Shown here: piece after piece, positions 36,020-44,774 of the stretch | How positions within the stretch are numbered: the first letter of the stretch is position 1 | Layout of the letters: every line of letters begins with the position of its first letter | NCBI RefSeq assembly: GCF_010672455.1 | Contig: NZ_JAAHGO010000031.1 | Coordinates: forward strand, 35,803-99,802 | From: Okeania sp. SIO2C9 | GTDB taxonomy: Bacteria > Cyanobacteriota > Cyanobacteriia > Cyanobacteriales > Microcoleaceae | Reading direction: 5' to 3' | Length of the DNA stretch: 64,000 nucleotides | The notes under the pieces: generated by a model | What the model was told of the DNA's origin: nothing | What the model saw: the letters and a program-made list of their open reading frames with translations, nothing else | The model's database searches: none | Position numbers and translations under genes: made by a program

Positions 36020-38812
36020 TCAACGTATTACCTCATCATAGGAAATCTCACTCCTAACATTCTTATCGACGTAACGCATAATTTCTATTAGCTCTGAATT
36101 ATGGTAGAAAAGCCAACATTTTTTAATAAAATTTTTCAGACTTTGAAGGTCTTTAAACTGACTGACTATTTCTTTTGCACATTTCATTAAAGACTCTTTT
36201 TCTTCCTGAGAAAATTTTTCTACTCTTTCATAAAAATCGGTTAACGATAATGAGAATAAATCTGCACTTAAACGCCAGTGAACATCTATTAACTTCAGAC
36301 AGTCTTTATTGCTCAACTTTGATAATACAACTTCAGATGTCAACAAATTCCACAAATTTTCATCAATTGATTTTTGCCGACTCCAGATTTCAGTGATGTA
36401 CTCTATCAGTTCTCCACTAATTAACTCCAAACGCTCCTGTTGATTTGCCCACTGAATAAACTTGCCTACATATTTATCGTAAGTACCTATTAGGTCTTGT
36501 CGCATATTTCTCAGTGTTTTATTATCTATAAATAACCAAGAGTTACTCTTTAAAAATATGTACTCTACATCATTACTTTCCGGGGGAGTATTCGATAATT
36601 TGAGCCATCCTTTTAGCATCTCAACAGGAAAAGCTTCTCCTATAGTCTTATCCAGAAAAACCATTCGTCCTTTTATATCGTCCCTGTAAAGAACTTCTGA
36701 AAGTTTTTCCCAACTTATCCAGTAATTAGAATTATTATCTATAGTTAATTCGTCTTTTAAGATTGAAAGCAATTCCACTTTGTCTGAAGAATTATCTGAA
36801 AATTTGCCTGACAACCTATCCGTAAATTTGTTTGTAAAGCATTTATAAACTGCCATAAAATCATGTGCTTGAAACTTCACTTCCTTTTTTGGAAAACTGA
36901 CACTCTTTTTAATGGCAGATTCCAATAGTAGCAAACCTTGTTCATAAGTTGCTGAGTCAGATGTTAGACAAGTCATATAAAGTTTACTAGCTTGATCGTT
37001 GCTAAGTTCTAAAACATTAGCAATCTTAGGAACATGGGAAATACCCTTCTCTTTTTCCAATAAGAAATCTAGAGAATCTAGTGTATCAGTAAAATTTTTC
37101 TGCCAAAATTTCTTTAAATTACTTTTTTCAAAAGTTTCTCTATCTAGAACAGGAAAATTAGGAAAAAGTCGTTCGATAAACAATCTTTTAAAATCACTAC
37201 TCGTAATTTCTCCAACTAATGCTAAATCCCATAGTTGGAATTTCTCTTTTTCAGAAAGAAATATTTTTTCACAACATATTATTAGTTCTTCCAGTTCTGG
37301 ATAATTTTTTGTAGAGGGTTGCGGAGGTGGTAGATACTTTGTCTGTAATGGAGTGTTTCTACCTCCAGACTTGTTATACAAATCTTCAATGCTTCCTTGA
37401 GAATTTTTTTCTATCAGTTTTAAACAAGCATTTTGTAATGCCTGTAAAATATCATCCCTGAGATTTTCATCCACAAAAAATTCTATAAACTGATTTTCTC
37501 TGAGAATTTCTAAAGAATCAAAAAACTTATTATCTGCTTTGACTATATCTAAAAATTTATCTGGCAAAAAACGATAGATTGTACATAACATAGTCTTCGT
37601 TAAGCTTCCATTATTTTCAGAAATTGGCAATGCTTTCCATAACAGCTCTAAAAGTTTTAAATCTTCACTATCTGGAGTCGATGAATTTTCTCCAAACTTA
37701 TCCAGAAAACTTTGCACCTTCTCTTCCATTCGAGGAATGTACTTACCCAAAATTTCAATTTTGTCTCGTTCCTCTACTGGGTACTTAAAAATAAAATCTA
37801 GTGATGAATGATTTAACTTCAACCAACCATCTACTTCCTGAAATTCCCAAGTTAAATTATCAGAATCATCCTTAGTAGTCTTGTCAAGGTACTCGCATAT
37901 AGTAATTAAATTTTCAGATTGATCCTTGTTCGGATAAATAAAAGATTTCACATATTCGTGGTCTAGATATTCCTCTTTATCAAACTCCTCTTTACTAAAA
38001 TCTAACCACACCATATTTTCAGGTAAAGAACCTATTGAAGAACCATCTAACTTAACTATTATTTGTGCCCACTTGCAGTATTCAGGGTCAACCGAACCTA
38101 TAGCTAAAGATATTTTGTGACGCTCATTAGTAGGTAGGAAAAGCAAAAGATTATCTAGAAGTAATAATGGCGATCGTGTATTTTTTTTGCTTTGGTCAGT
38201 AAGTAGTAATCTTTTACCATTCAAAATTACATCTAGTGCTTGAAGCAAAATCTTTTGCTCAGAATTTTTAAGTTTTTTCCATACCTTTTCTATGGTCTCC
38301 CTTATTTTTTTATCTGTAGTTTCTTTTGCTAGTAAAGACTCAAAATCTTCCGGACCCAAAAGCCAAGATTTTTGCTCAGAATCATCAAGTTGATTAAGAC
38401 TACTGAAGGTTGGTATTGACATATTACCTAGATATCCCAACAACCTACAAATTTTATTTTTAAATCCAACTATTTCTGCCTCAGATACAAAAATATAACG
38501 ATGCTGGAAAAATGAGCGACTGCCACCTCTCGAAAAGATACCTTTATCTTTATTAAAAGCAGGAGCAGCTTGAATAAGTAGAATTTTTTTTTCGGGCAAA
38601 ATCGAAGTCTTATTCCTACAAATTCCTACAGCTTTACGATTAAGGTCGCTACTTTGACTTCCCCAAAAGTAATAATTTTTTTCATGTATATCTTCCAGCT
38701 CTGAAATATTATTGTTTAAATTTTCACTGCAAGAAACTAGACGGTACTCACTATCCTTTTCTGCAACAAACTTACCATATATAAACTGGTCAAATTTAGA
38801 CTCTTGCGACAT
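36020..38812 (-). CDS. GAP1-like GTPase-associated protein (tentative)
   Basis: A 930-aa protein. The N-terminus (FDQFIYGKF, YRLVSCSENL, then GIFSRGGSRSFFQHRYIFVS) follows the pattern of GAP1 N-terminal domains: a QxxYG opening, a YRLxxxS strand, and an RxG...H strand about 100 residues on. The middle (LDVILNGKRLLLTDQ, LLLDNLLLFLPTNERHKISL) fits a GAP1 middle domain. The C-terminal half (from about 521, KEKFQLWDLALVGEITSS) is an alpha-helical module. GAP1 proteins accompany TRAFAC GTPases in predicted conflict systems (family knowledge; recognition here is by eye and not certain). It starts 30 bp after the GTPase gene's stop on the same strand, so they are co-transcribed. Confidence 0.6.
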   Translation of the reverse strand: MSQESKFDQFIYGKFVAEKDSEYRLVSCSENLNNNISELEDIHEKNYYFWGSQSSDLNRKAVGICRNKTSILPEKKILLIQAAPAFNKDKGIFSRGGSRSFFQHRYIFVSEAEIVGFKNKICRLLGYLGNMSIPTFSSLNQLDDSEQKSWLLGPEDFESLLAKETTDKKIRETIEKVWKKLKNSEQKILLQALDVILNGKRLLLTDQSKKNTRSPLLLLDNLLLFLPTNERHKISLAIGSVDPEYCKWAQIIVKLDGSSIGSLPENMVWLDFSKEEFDKEEYLDHEYVKSFIYPNKDQSENLITICEYLDKTTKDDSDNLTWEFQEVDGWLKLNHSSLDFIFKYPVEERDKIEILGKYIPRMEEKVQSFLDKFGENSSTPDSEDLKLLELLWKALPISENNGSLTKTMLCTIYRFLPDKFLDIVKADNKFFDSLEILRENQFIEFFVDENLRDDILQALQNACLKLIEKNSQGSIEDLYNKSGGRNTPLQTKYLPPPQPSTKNYPELEELIICCEKIFLSEKEKFQLWDLALVGEITSSDFKRLFIERLFPNFPVLDRETFEKSNLKKFWQKNFTDTLDSLDFLLEKEKGISHVPKIANVLELSNDQASKLYMTCLTSDSATYEQGLLLLESAIKKSVSFPKKEVKFQAHDFMAVYKCFTNKFTDRLSGKFSDNSSDKVELLSILKDELTIDNNSNYWISWEKLSEVLYRDDIKGRMVFLDKTIGEAFPVEMLKGWLKLSNTPPESNDVEYIFLKSNSWLFIDNKTLRNMRQDLIGTYDKYVGKFIQWANQQERLELISGELIEYITEIWSRQKSIDENLWNLLTSEVVLSKLSNKDCLKLIDVHWRLSADLFSLSLTDFYERVEKFSQEEKESLMKCAKEIVSQFKDLQSLKNFIKKCWLFYHNSELIEIMRYVDKNVRSEISYDEVIR

Positions 38813-38842
38813 GAGGTTATATCTCCATAACTAAAATTGCTT

Positions 38843-39355
38843 TTAAGTATTAGAATCTCCTGAAGAAGTATTAGGAATATTTGGGGGAAAACTCTTAATT
38901 CCTCTCACTAACCAATCAATAGGAGTAAATATATTTATTGGGTTGAAAGGTGCTTCTGTATTAATTTTATATTTGTTGGGATTAATGTCTTCTGTCTTGA
39001 TATTTTCCTTTCCAAAATCGTATGGGTCTTGCTCGTCTTGCTCGTCTTGCTCGTATGTTGAAAATATAGGATCTTCTTCAAATTCAAATTTTGATGCCGT
39101 ATTTTTTTGTTTTTCTTCTTCTTGTTTTTCTTCTTCGTCGAGAATAACAGGAGATTTTACATTACCATCACTATCTTTGTAGGTTCCAAAACCAGAAATA
39201 TAAAATAACTGACAGCGATTTTCTGGAGTAGGATTTATGTTTAATCTAGGATTATCCTTAGACTTATCTTTAGGTTTTTCTATTTGTACATGAAAAAAGT
39301 TGCTTAACCATTTTAAATTCACATTTGGTCCTTTCCCTAACATTTCTAGAAACAT
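38843..39355 (-). CDS. TRAFAC-type GTPase, C-terminal part (frameshifted)
   Basis: A 170-aa ORF that continues the G-domain of the overlapping 39346-39984 ORF. In its frame the sequence before the nominal ATG reads KYKYPEQ and then MFLEMLGKGPNVNL; the only break is one base in an A5 tract. It contains CQLFYISGFGTY, which sits where the G5-type SAxG strand is expected, and ends in NIFTPIDWLVRGIKS, a typical final helix of double-GTPase proteins. An acidic, Glu/Lys/Gln-rich insert (EEEKQEEEKQ, YEQDEQDEQD) fills the middle. It is not an independent gene. Confidence 0.7.
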   Translation of the reverse strand: MFLEMLGKGPNVNLKWLSNFFHVQIEKPKDKSKDNPRLNINPTPENRCQLFYISGFGTYKDSDGNVKSPVILDEEEKQEEEKQKNTASKFEFEEDPIFSTYEQDEQDEQDPYDFGKENIKTEDINPNKYKINTEAPFNPINIFTPIDWLVRGIKSFPPNIPNTSSGDSNT

Positions 39356-39984
39356 CTGTTCGGGATACTTATATTTTTCTCAAGATACTTTTGATTAACT
39401 TCTGCATGATCTATTTTAGTAATGCCAAAAGCGACATACTGCTCCAATGGTTTTCGACCACTTTTCCTTTGCATTGCATTAAATAGTTTCATTAGTAAAG
39501 TATGGTATGGTTTAGTCTGTTTATCCTCCTGTAACGGACTTAGTAAAAATATAATCCCATGACATTGAAGGAGATAATCAACCACAGTACCCTCTTGACT
39601 ATTTTCGTGCAAAAAATCATTGTAAGGGTCTTGTAAAGTTTTTCCAGAAAAGTCGAAAAATGTTAATTCAGTATTACTTCCATCCTCATTGTTTATCCTG
39701 TAGGAATACTTGCTTTTTTCCCCTGCTGTTTCTGTAGCGGGTACAAATATTCCTCGATCCAAAAGTTCTATACCATTATTAATATATTCTTCTGTATCCT
39801 CGTCAGTTATTTGAATTTTCCCTTCATTGAGTAAATATTCATATAATCTGAGCATATAAACAGATTTTCCAGCGCTTTGAAAACCCCAAATTCCTAAACG
39901 AATTGGTGAAGGAATTGGTCGTAGTTTTGAACTCGGTTCATTGACTGATTCATTGACAGTTTCGTTTGCTGTTGTATTAAACAT
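39346..39984 (-). CDS. TRAFAC-type (double-GTPase-like) GTPase, N-terminal part
   Basis: A 212-aa ORF. P-loop GFQSAGKS at residues 34-41, preceded by LGIW; switch/G3-like FFDFSGKT; and G4 FGITKIDHA, so three of the G motifs are present. The SAGKS(V) P-loop with a D-F-S-G form of G3 is typical of the DO-GTPase group in GTPase-centred conflict systems (recalled from comparative studies; not checked). The ORF ends early at IPNRCF, 22 bp after a frameshift in an A5 tract (T5 at 39374-39378 on the plus strand); the fold continues in the overlapping ORF. Together they would form a protein of about 380 aa, followed by the GAP1-like gene. Confidence 0.75.
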   Translation of the reverse strand: MFNTTANETVNESVNEPSSKLRPIPSPIRLGIWGFQSAGKSVYMLRLYEYLLNEGKIQITDEDTEEYINNGIELLDRGIFVPATETAGEKSKYSYRINNEDGSNTELTFFDFSGKTLQDPYNDFLHENSQEGTVVDYLLQCHGIIFLLSPLQEDKQTKPYHTLLMKLFNAMQRKSGRKPLEQYVAFGITKIDHAEVNQKYLEKNISIPNRCF

Positions 39985-40006
39985 AGACGAAATTAACCTC
40001 GTGTAT

Positions 40007-40531
40007 AAGTAGCTTTACCTGAATCGAAATTTACCGCTAATTTAACAGTACAGAAAAACAATAAATTGGATGTTCATAGAGCGCCAAAATACTTCTATTA
40101 TAATTGCTCTTTATAAGATAAAGCTTCATCTACTAGAGCAAACCATTGTTTCTGTAATTCCTTTTGTTCCTCTAACTCCTGAAGTAGCTTTACCTGAATC
40201 TAAATTTCCAGCAAATTTGACAGTACAGAAAAACAATAAATTGGATGTTCATAGAGCGCCAAAATACTTCTATTATAATTGCTCTTTATAAGATAAAGCT
40301 TCATCTACTAGAGCAAACCATTGTTTCTGTAATTCCTTTTGTTCTTCTAACTCCTGAAGTAGCTTTATCTGAATCGAAATTTACCGCTAATTTAACAGTA
40401 CAGAAAAACTATGGATGGATGTTAATAGAACGCCCAAATACCTCCATAATATTTATAATAGTTGCTCTTTATAAGATAAAGCTTCATCTACTAGAGCAAA
40501 CCATTGTTTCTGTAATTCCTTTTGTTCCTCT
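40007..40531. repeat. 175-bp tandem repeat made from the end of the GTPase gene
   Basis: Three copies, aligned on AAGTAGCTTTA at 40007, 40182 and 40357 (period 175 bp). The third copy's right part is the last 25 codons of the dynamin-like gene and its 3' flank, so the first two are extra 3' ends of that gene. Differences are a few substitutions and CTACAGAG-type indels. In the extra copies the frame still encodes LVDEALSYK-like sequence, but without a start. Confidence 0.85.
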
Positions 40532-42624
40532 AACTCCTGAAATTGTGACCAAATTTGACTGCGATTTTTACTTAATAATATATCCCATTCTTGTTCCACT
40601 CCTTTAGCACGAGTAATATGGTCTGCAAATTCTTCTACCATTGAAACTTTTGTTCGGTTAACAGATAACCCTAGTTTATCTAAAGTTTTTTGACACACTT
40701 CAATAGCATTTTGATGGCGCTGTTGGAGATTAGTCAAAATATTATCTATATTATCTGGTGTGTTAATAGGTTTCATCGGATCTGGAGGTAAAACTTCACT
40801 AATTTTTTGCCATACATAGGACTGCATAAAACCTTTGTACATAATTTCAAAAGATGCAATGAACTGAAACCCTCTTGCTAAATTTGGCAAGTCGTTTGTT
40901 TGAGTTAATAACTTCGCAAAAGCCTCCAAAAAATCTGGATTTTCTGCTTTTACTAAACCTCCTATTCCTAAGTTGATAAATATATCTGCCAACTCTGACT
41001 TAGTTTGATTGAGAGACTTTTTCAAACCATCCTCCATTCCATGGAAATTATTCAATATACCAGGTCGCATTTGGTGTATTTCTTGGCAATAAGCTCCATA
41101 AATACTTCCTTTCCGCTTTACCAACGTTTCAATATCCCTAAAATCAGGAATATTTCCTTGCTTTTGACATCTATTAATTGCTGCATCAACCTGAGCTTTA
41201 AACTCCTCATTTGATTGTGAAAGTTCTGCTCGTAGTTCTTTTCTAAAATCTTCAATACTGTTGTAGAGTTTAGACATAAATTGTTCTCTCAATTTCACAT
41301 ATTCAGTATCAATATCCCCATAACCAGCGATCGCCTGCCTTACTTCTGCCAATTTTTCCTCTATCCAACTTTGAAAATTCCTCAAATCTTTCGATGCAGC
41401 AGACATATATTGTTTGTCTAAATTTTTCATATTTGTTGTCAGATAATCAAGCACTTTTTCCATAACTTGATTTGCTGCATCTGAATTTTTGCAATTAGCT
41501 TTCAAACATTGTTTAACATGGATGCCTTTCCTTGGCATAGTATTCTCAAAATCCAGAGATAACTGTTCATTTTCCCCATCCTGATTTAGTAACATAAAAA
41601 CCCATTCTTTCAAAGGAAGTTTCTCCTTCAAAGCTTGAGAAGCTACATCATATAAATTCACATCTTCCTTCCGTAAAAAATCCCCCGTTCCTTTTTTTCC
41701 TGGTCTCCGAATCAACAAAATAAAATCAATATCTTCCGCCAAAGCTTTAATCATTCTTTCTGTATCGCCCAGTCTAGTATCTCCCAAACCAGGCATATCA
41801 ACTAAAGCCAATTTTTTCACTCCTACTTGAGGAAAACGGCAAAAAATTTCCACCTTTTCTACAGCTAAATGATTGAAAAACTGTGGATTACTTTTAGCAT
41901 CATAACTTTGAGAAACATACTCTCTTATTTCATCCTTTGGAACCTCAATAAAACGCTTTTTCGACTGCAATAAACTAGCATATCTATTTATATGAACATA
42001 ATAATCCTGCCGTAAATGTTCATAAATAGCCTCAGCTTTAGCAGGATGCTGAGGATTAACTGGTTGAGAAGGAAATGGCAAATTAGCAAACTCATGAAGA
42101 TTTTTCGGAATATTTTCAAAGCCTAACTCTTGATAATAAGGCGTAATAATCTCCTGAATAAAAGAAGATTCAGAATGAAAATAAACCTTAGCAAAAGTCT
42201 CCCCTTCGTGATGATAAATATTACTTTGAACAGTAGTACAAGGCAAGCGATCGCTACTAGGAATAATTCCTTCATCTTCTTCATCTGTTAGTCCAGCAAC
42301 ATTTTGTAAAAAGGTACTTTTACCTTGACGTACTAACCCCACAACACCAATATTAATTGTGTCGCGATTAAGTCTTTGCCAGAGATTTTTCCAGACCTTA
42401 CGTTCTTGAGCAATTCGGTTTAGTATTGTCTGAAAATAAATTTGATAAAGTTGTTGAACTCCCATGGAAGAAGTAGTCGATAATTTGATAATTGATTCCT
42501 GTAAATCTTTAAGTTTATTTATCTTTAATTCCAGGCAATTAAAATAATCTACAGATTTTTTAGGAATATCTGCAGTAGCTTTGCGCTTGTGAATAATTTC
42601 ACTAATTAAGTCTTCTAAAAGCAT
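40453..42624 (-). CDS. Dynamin-like large GTPase
   Basis: A 723-aa protein, first gene of the minus-strand block. A helical N-terminus (1-90) precedes the G-domain: P-loop GLVRQGKS at 96-103, a PCTTVQSNI G2 region, G3 DMPGLGD near residue 280, and LLNQDG in place of the G4 NKxD. A long helical C-terminal half (WIEEKLAEVRQAIAGYGDID, FDRELRAELS-type segments) resembles dynamin stalks. No transmembrane helix is evident. Bacterial dynamin-like proteins shape or protect membranes, and some act in phage defence. A 468-bp gap with tandem repeats separates it from the next GTPase; it may still share that transcript. Confidence 0.8.
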   Translation of the reverse strand: MLLEDLISEIIHKRKATADIPKKSVDYFNCLELKINKLKDLQESIIKLSTTSSMGVQQLYQIYFQTILNRIAQERKVWKNLWQRLNRDTINIGVVGLVRQGKSTFLQNVAGLTDEEDEGIIPSSDRLPCTTVQSNIYHHEGETFAKVYFHSESSFIQEIITPYYQELGFENIPKNLHEFANLPFPSQPVNPQHPAKAEAIYEHLRQDYYVHINRYASLLQSKKRFIEVPKDEIREYVSQSYDAKSNPQFFNHLAVEKVEIFCRFPQVGVKKLALVDMPGLGDTRLGDTERMIKALAEDIDFILLIRRPGKKGTGDFLRKEDVNLYDVASQALKEKLPLKEWVFMLLNQDGENEQLSLDFENTMPRKGIHVKQCLKANCKNSDAANQVMEKVLDYLTTNMKNLDKQYMSAASKDLRNFQSWIEEKLAEVRQAIAGYGDIDTEYVKLREQFMSKLYNSIEDFRKELRAELSQSNEEFKAQVDAAINRCQKQGNIPDFRDIETLVKRKGSIYGAYCQEIHQMRPGILNNFHGMEDGLKKSLNQTKSELADIFINLGIGGLVKAENPDFLEAFAKLLTQTNDLPNLARGFQFIASFEIMYKGFMQSYVWQKISEVLPPDPMKPINTPDNIDNILTNLQQRHQNAIEVCQKTLDKLGLSVNRTKVSMVEEFADHITRAKGVEQEWDILLSKNRSQIWSQFQELEEQKELQKQWFALVDEALSYKEQLL

Positions 42625-43385
42625 AATTTTTAACTAATTGAGATTTTTGTTGTATCAAGAGTTTGGGTATTTAGGCTGAACATTTGTGTAAGTCGCAGTA
42701 ATTAACTTGCTTTATGTATTTACTAAACCGACTATTCCTTTTGTAGCAGCCGCCATTACTAGGGCGAACATTCTCAAACTCTCAAAATTAATCACAGCAA
42801 GAATTTAACTTCTGACTTTTAATACCAATTTGATAAATGTTTGTTACAAATGGTAGAAGTAAGAAAGAAGGAAGAGGGAAGAAGGAAGAAGGGATAAATA
42901 TTAAAAAAAATGGGAAAACGATATAAATAACTATCTAAAATGAACTGGAGTAGCTATTTTTAAGAATATCCTATTGATATCTACCTTTTTGTAGCATTCT
43001 TTTTTCAAATTGGTATAACTTCTGACTTCTGACCTCAGCTATACCTACCCTCCCAAAAATGTTAGATTAATTCTGCCCTCCTACTTATTTATCAGGATAA
43101 AAATTCAGAAATATGCACTTCAACAACAAAAATCTTTTCAACTTATCCCCTTATATATTTCTATACCAGGTAGAATTAATCCAAAGTGGGGATAGAAATT
43201 TTTGAGAATAGGGAGTAGGGAAATTAGGTATAATACCAAAGGTGAAAAAATAATGTTACGAACAATAAATGTGATGAAAAAGACTTTACAAGGGATGTCT
43301 TCTTATTCTTACCAATAAATAAGATAATAGCCTCCCTATTTTAGGAAGTACTGATAACTGATAACTTAGTTAATGGAGTATCGCG
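42625..43385. other. Intergenic region with purine STRR
   Basis: Contains the promoter region between divergent genes. There is a GAAGGAAGAGGGAAGAAGGA run (about 42866-42893) and a CGCCATTACTAGGGCGAAC fragment related to the spacer at 13270. A GATAACTGATAAC heptamer lies just before the 43386 gene. No gene seen. Confidence 0.35.
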
Positions 43386-44003
43386 ATGCCTAAAATAAAA
43401 ATATTACAAGAAGATGAATCTTATACTTTTCGGTCTTACTTTGATTTACCTTATGAAGCTGATGAAATCTTAGCAGAGTTAAATTATTCATTAGTTAAAT
43501 CTCGTTTATCTTTGCCAAAAACAACAAAAATATTAGAAAGTTTCTCAGAAATACAGAATAAACTAGAGGATATTTTACCCTTTGTTAATTTAAGTAATGA
43601 AACTGCTAGACGAGAAATTTTAGTCTCTCCAATTTTATTGGAAATTGTTCATTATTGTCATTGTCAGTTAAGAATTGAATATCCTCTGAAAGTCAACGAT
43701 TGGTTGAAAGGCAATTTGGATTACTTATTGCGTTCTCAGAATAATTTATTAGTTATTGAAGCTAAAAATGACGATTTAACTAGAGGTTTTACTCAGCTAG
43801 CTGCCGAGTTAATTGCATTAGCTGAAGTCGAAGAAAATAATATTTTATATGGCGCAGTAACAATGGGAGATATCTGGCGTTTTGGTAAATTAGATAAAGC
43901 CGAACAACAAATTACACAAGATATCAATTTATTTAGAATACCAGAGGATATAAAAGATTTAGGTGCAGTTTTAGTGGGTATTTTGGAAGGAGTAGAGAAT
44001 TAA
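43386..44003 (+). CDS. PD-(D/E)XK-like nuclease, uncharacterised
   Basis: A 205-aa protein. In the second half, LKGNLDYLL (Asp), LLVIEAKNDD (E-x-K) and GFTQLAAELIALAEVE form the D-(E-x-K)-Q pattern of PD-(D/E)XK nucleases, as in type I restriction-like or competence-type proteins. The first 80 residues are helical. It is often found as a lone gene in cyanobacteria, and no methylase or specificity subunit is nearby. It stands on the opposite strand to the GTPase block, of which it is the last gene before the GldG-like gene, and so could belong to it or be a bystander. The start ATG follows GGAGTATCGCG. Confidence 0.7.
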   Translation: MPKIKILQEDESYTFRSYFDLPYEADEILAELNYSLVKSRLSLPKTTKILESFSEIQNKLEDILPFVNLSNETARREILVSPILLEIVHYCHCQLRIEYPLKVNDWLKGNLDYLLRSQNNLLVIEAKNDDLTRGFTQLAAELIALAEVEENNILYGAVTMGDIWRFGKLDKAEQQITQDINLFRIPEDIKDLGAVLVGILEGVEN

Positions 44004-44100
44004 AAAACTATAATAAAAATAAGAGTTATACTAAATTACTGAATATTTTTACATTTTATTTGCTTGATGCTGATATGTAATGAAAAGCAAAGGTAATAAT

Positions 44101-44250
44101 TCATTAATGGATAATTGATAATTGATAATTTCCTCTCCCTAAAAGGGAGAGGATTGACAAATAAGGAAAAAATTTATTTTTTTTCCCCTTGAAAGGGGAG
44201 ACTTTTAACCCGAATTTTTTAATTATTTAATTATTAATTATTCGGTAAAT
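44101..44250. repeat. Dispersed spacer repeat
   Basis: TTCCTCTCCCTAAAAGGGAGAGG and CCCCTTGAAAGGGGAG palindromes flanked by ATTAATTATT runs, in the order seen at 22140-22275. Confidence 0.6.
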
Positions 44251-44298
44251 AATTCATTGCATAAATCCCTAAATTTATTTATAATATTGTTTCTGTGT

Positions 44299-44515
44299 TG
44301 TCAACATTTCCTAGGTCATGCTGCGCAAACAGCTATTAGCTGTCAGCTATCAGCAAAAGGAAGCGGTTGAAATGAATATAGACTGTTTCAGCCAGTTTTT
44401 GTAGTAAGTATGAATTCTGCCTCAATTAGTAAAGCTTTTAGTTTTAGATAAAAGCAATAGCTGTTTGCGTAGCATCCCGCAGGGAAGCGCTGATAGCTGA
44501 CGGCTGAATGCTTAC
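44299..44515. repeat. MITE-like element, GTAAGCATTCAG ends
   Basis: An inverted copy of 30982-31185: AACATTTCCTAGGTCATGC at the left, CAGCTATTAGCTGTCAGC, and GCTGAATGCTTAC at the right. It precedes the GldG-like gene. Confidence 0.55.
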
Positions 44516-44774
44516 TCTGTGTTATACTAATTTGAAAAAAGTAGTGTTACAAAGAGTTTCAAACTTTAGATGTGAAATAATTTCTTGAAATTAGTGTAGC
44601 ATCAGAGTTTTGAGCCTATAAAATATTACTTTTGACTTTTAACTGTCTTGAGTGCGTCTTACATTCTGAGGAAACCTCAGAATTACGCACTCGCTTTTGA
44701 ATTTTAACTTCCGTAAAACGGTATTATTCCTGATTTCCTATTCAAAACAATTTAGAGATTGAAAAAAAGATAAT

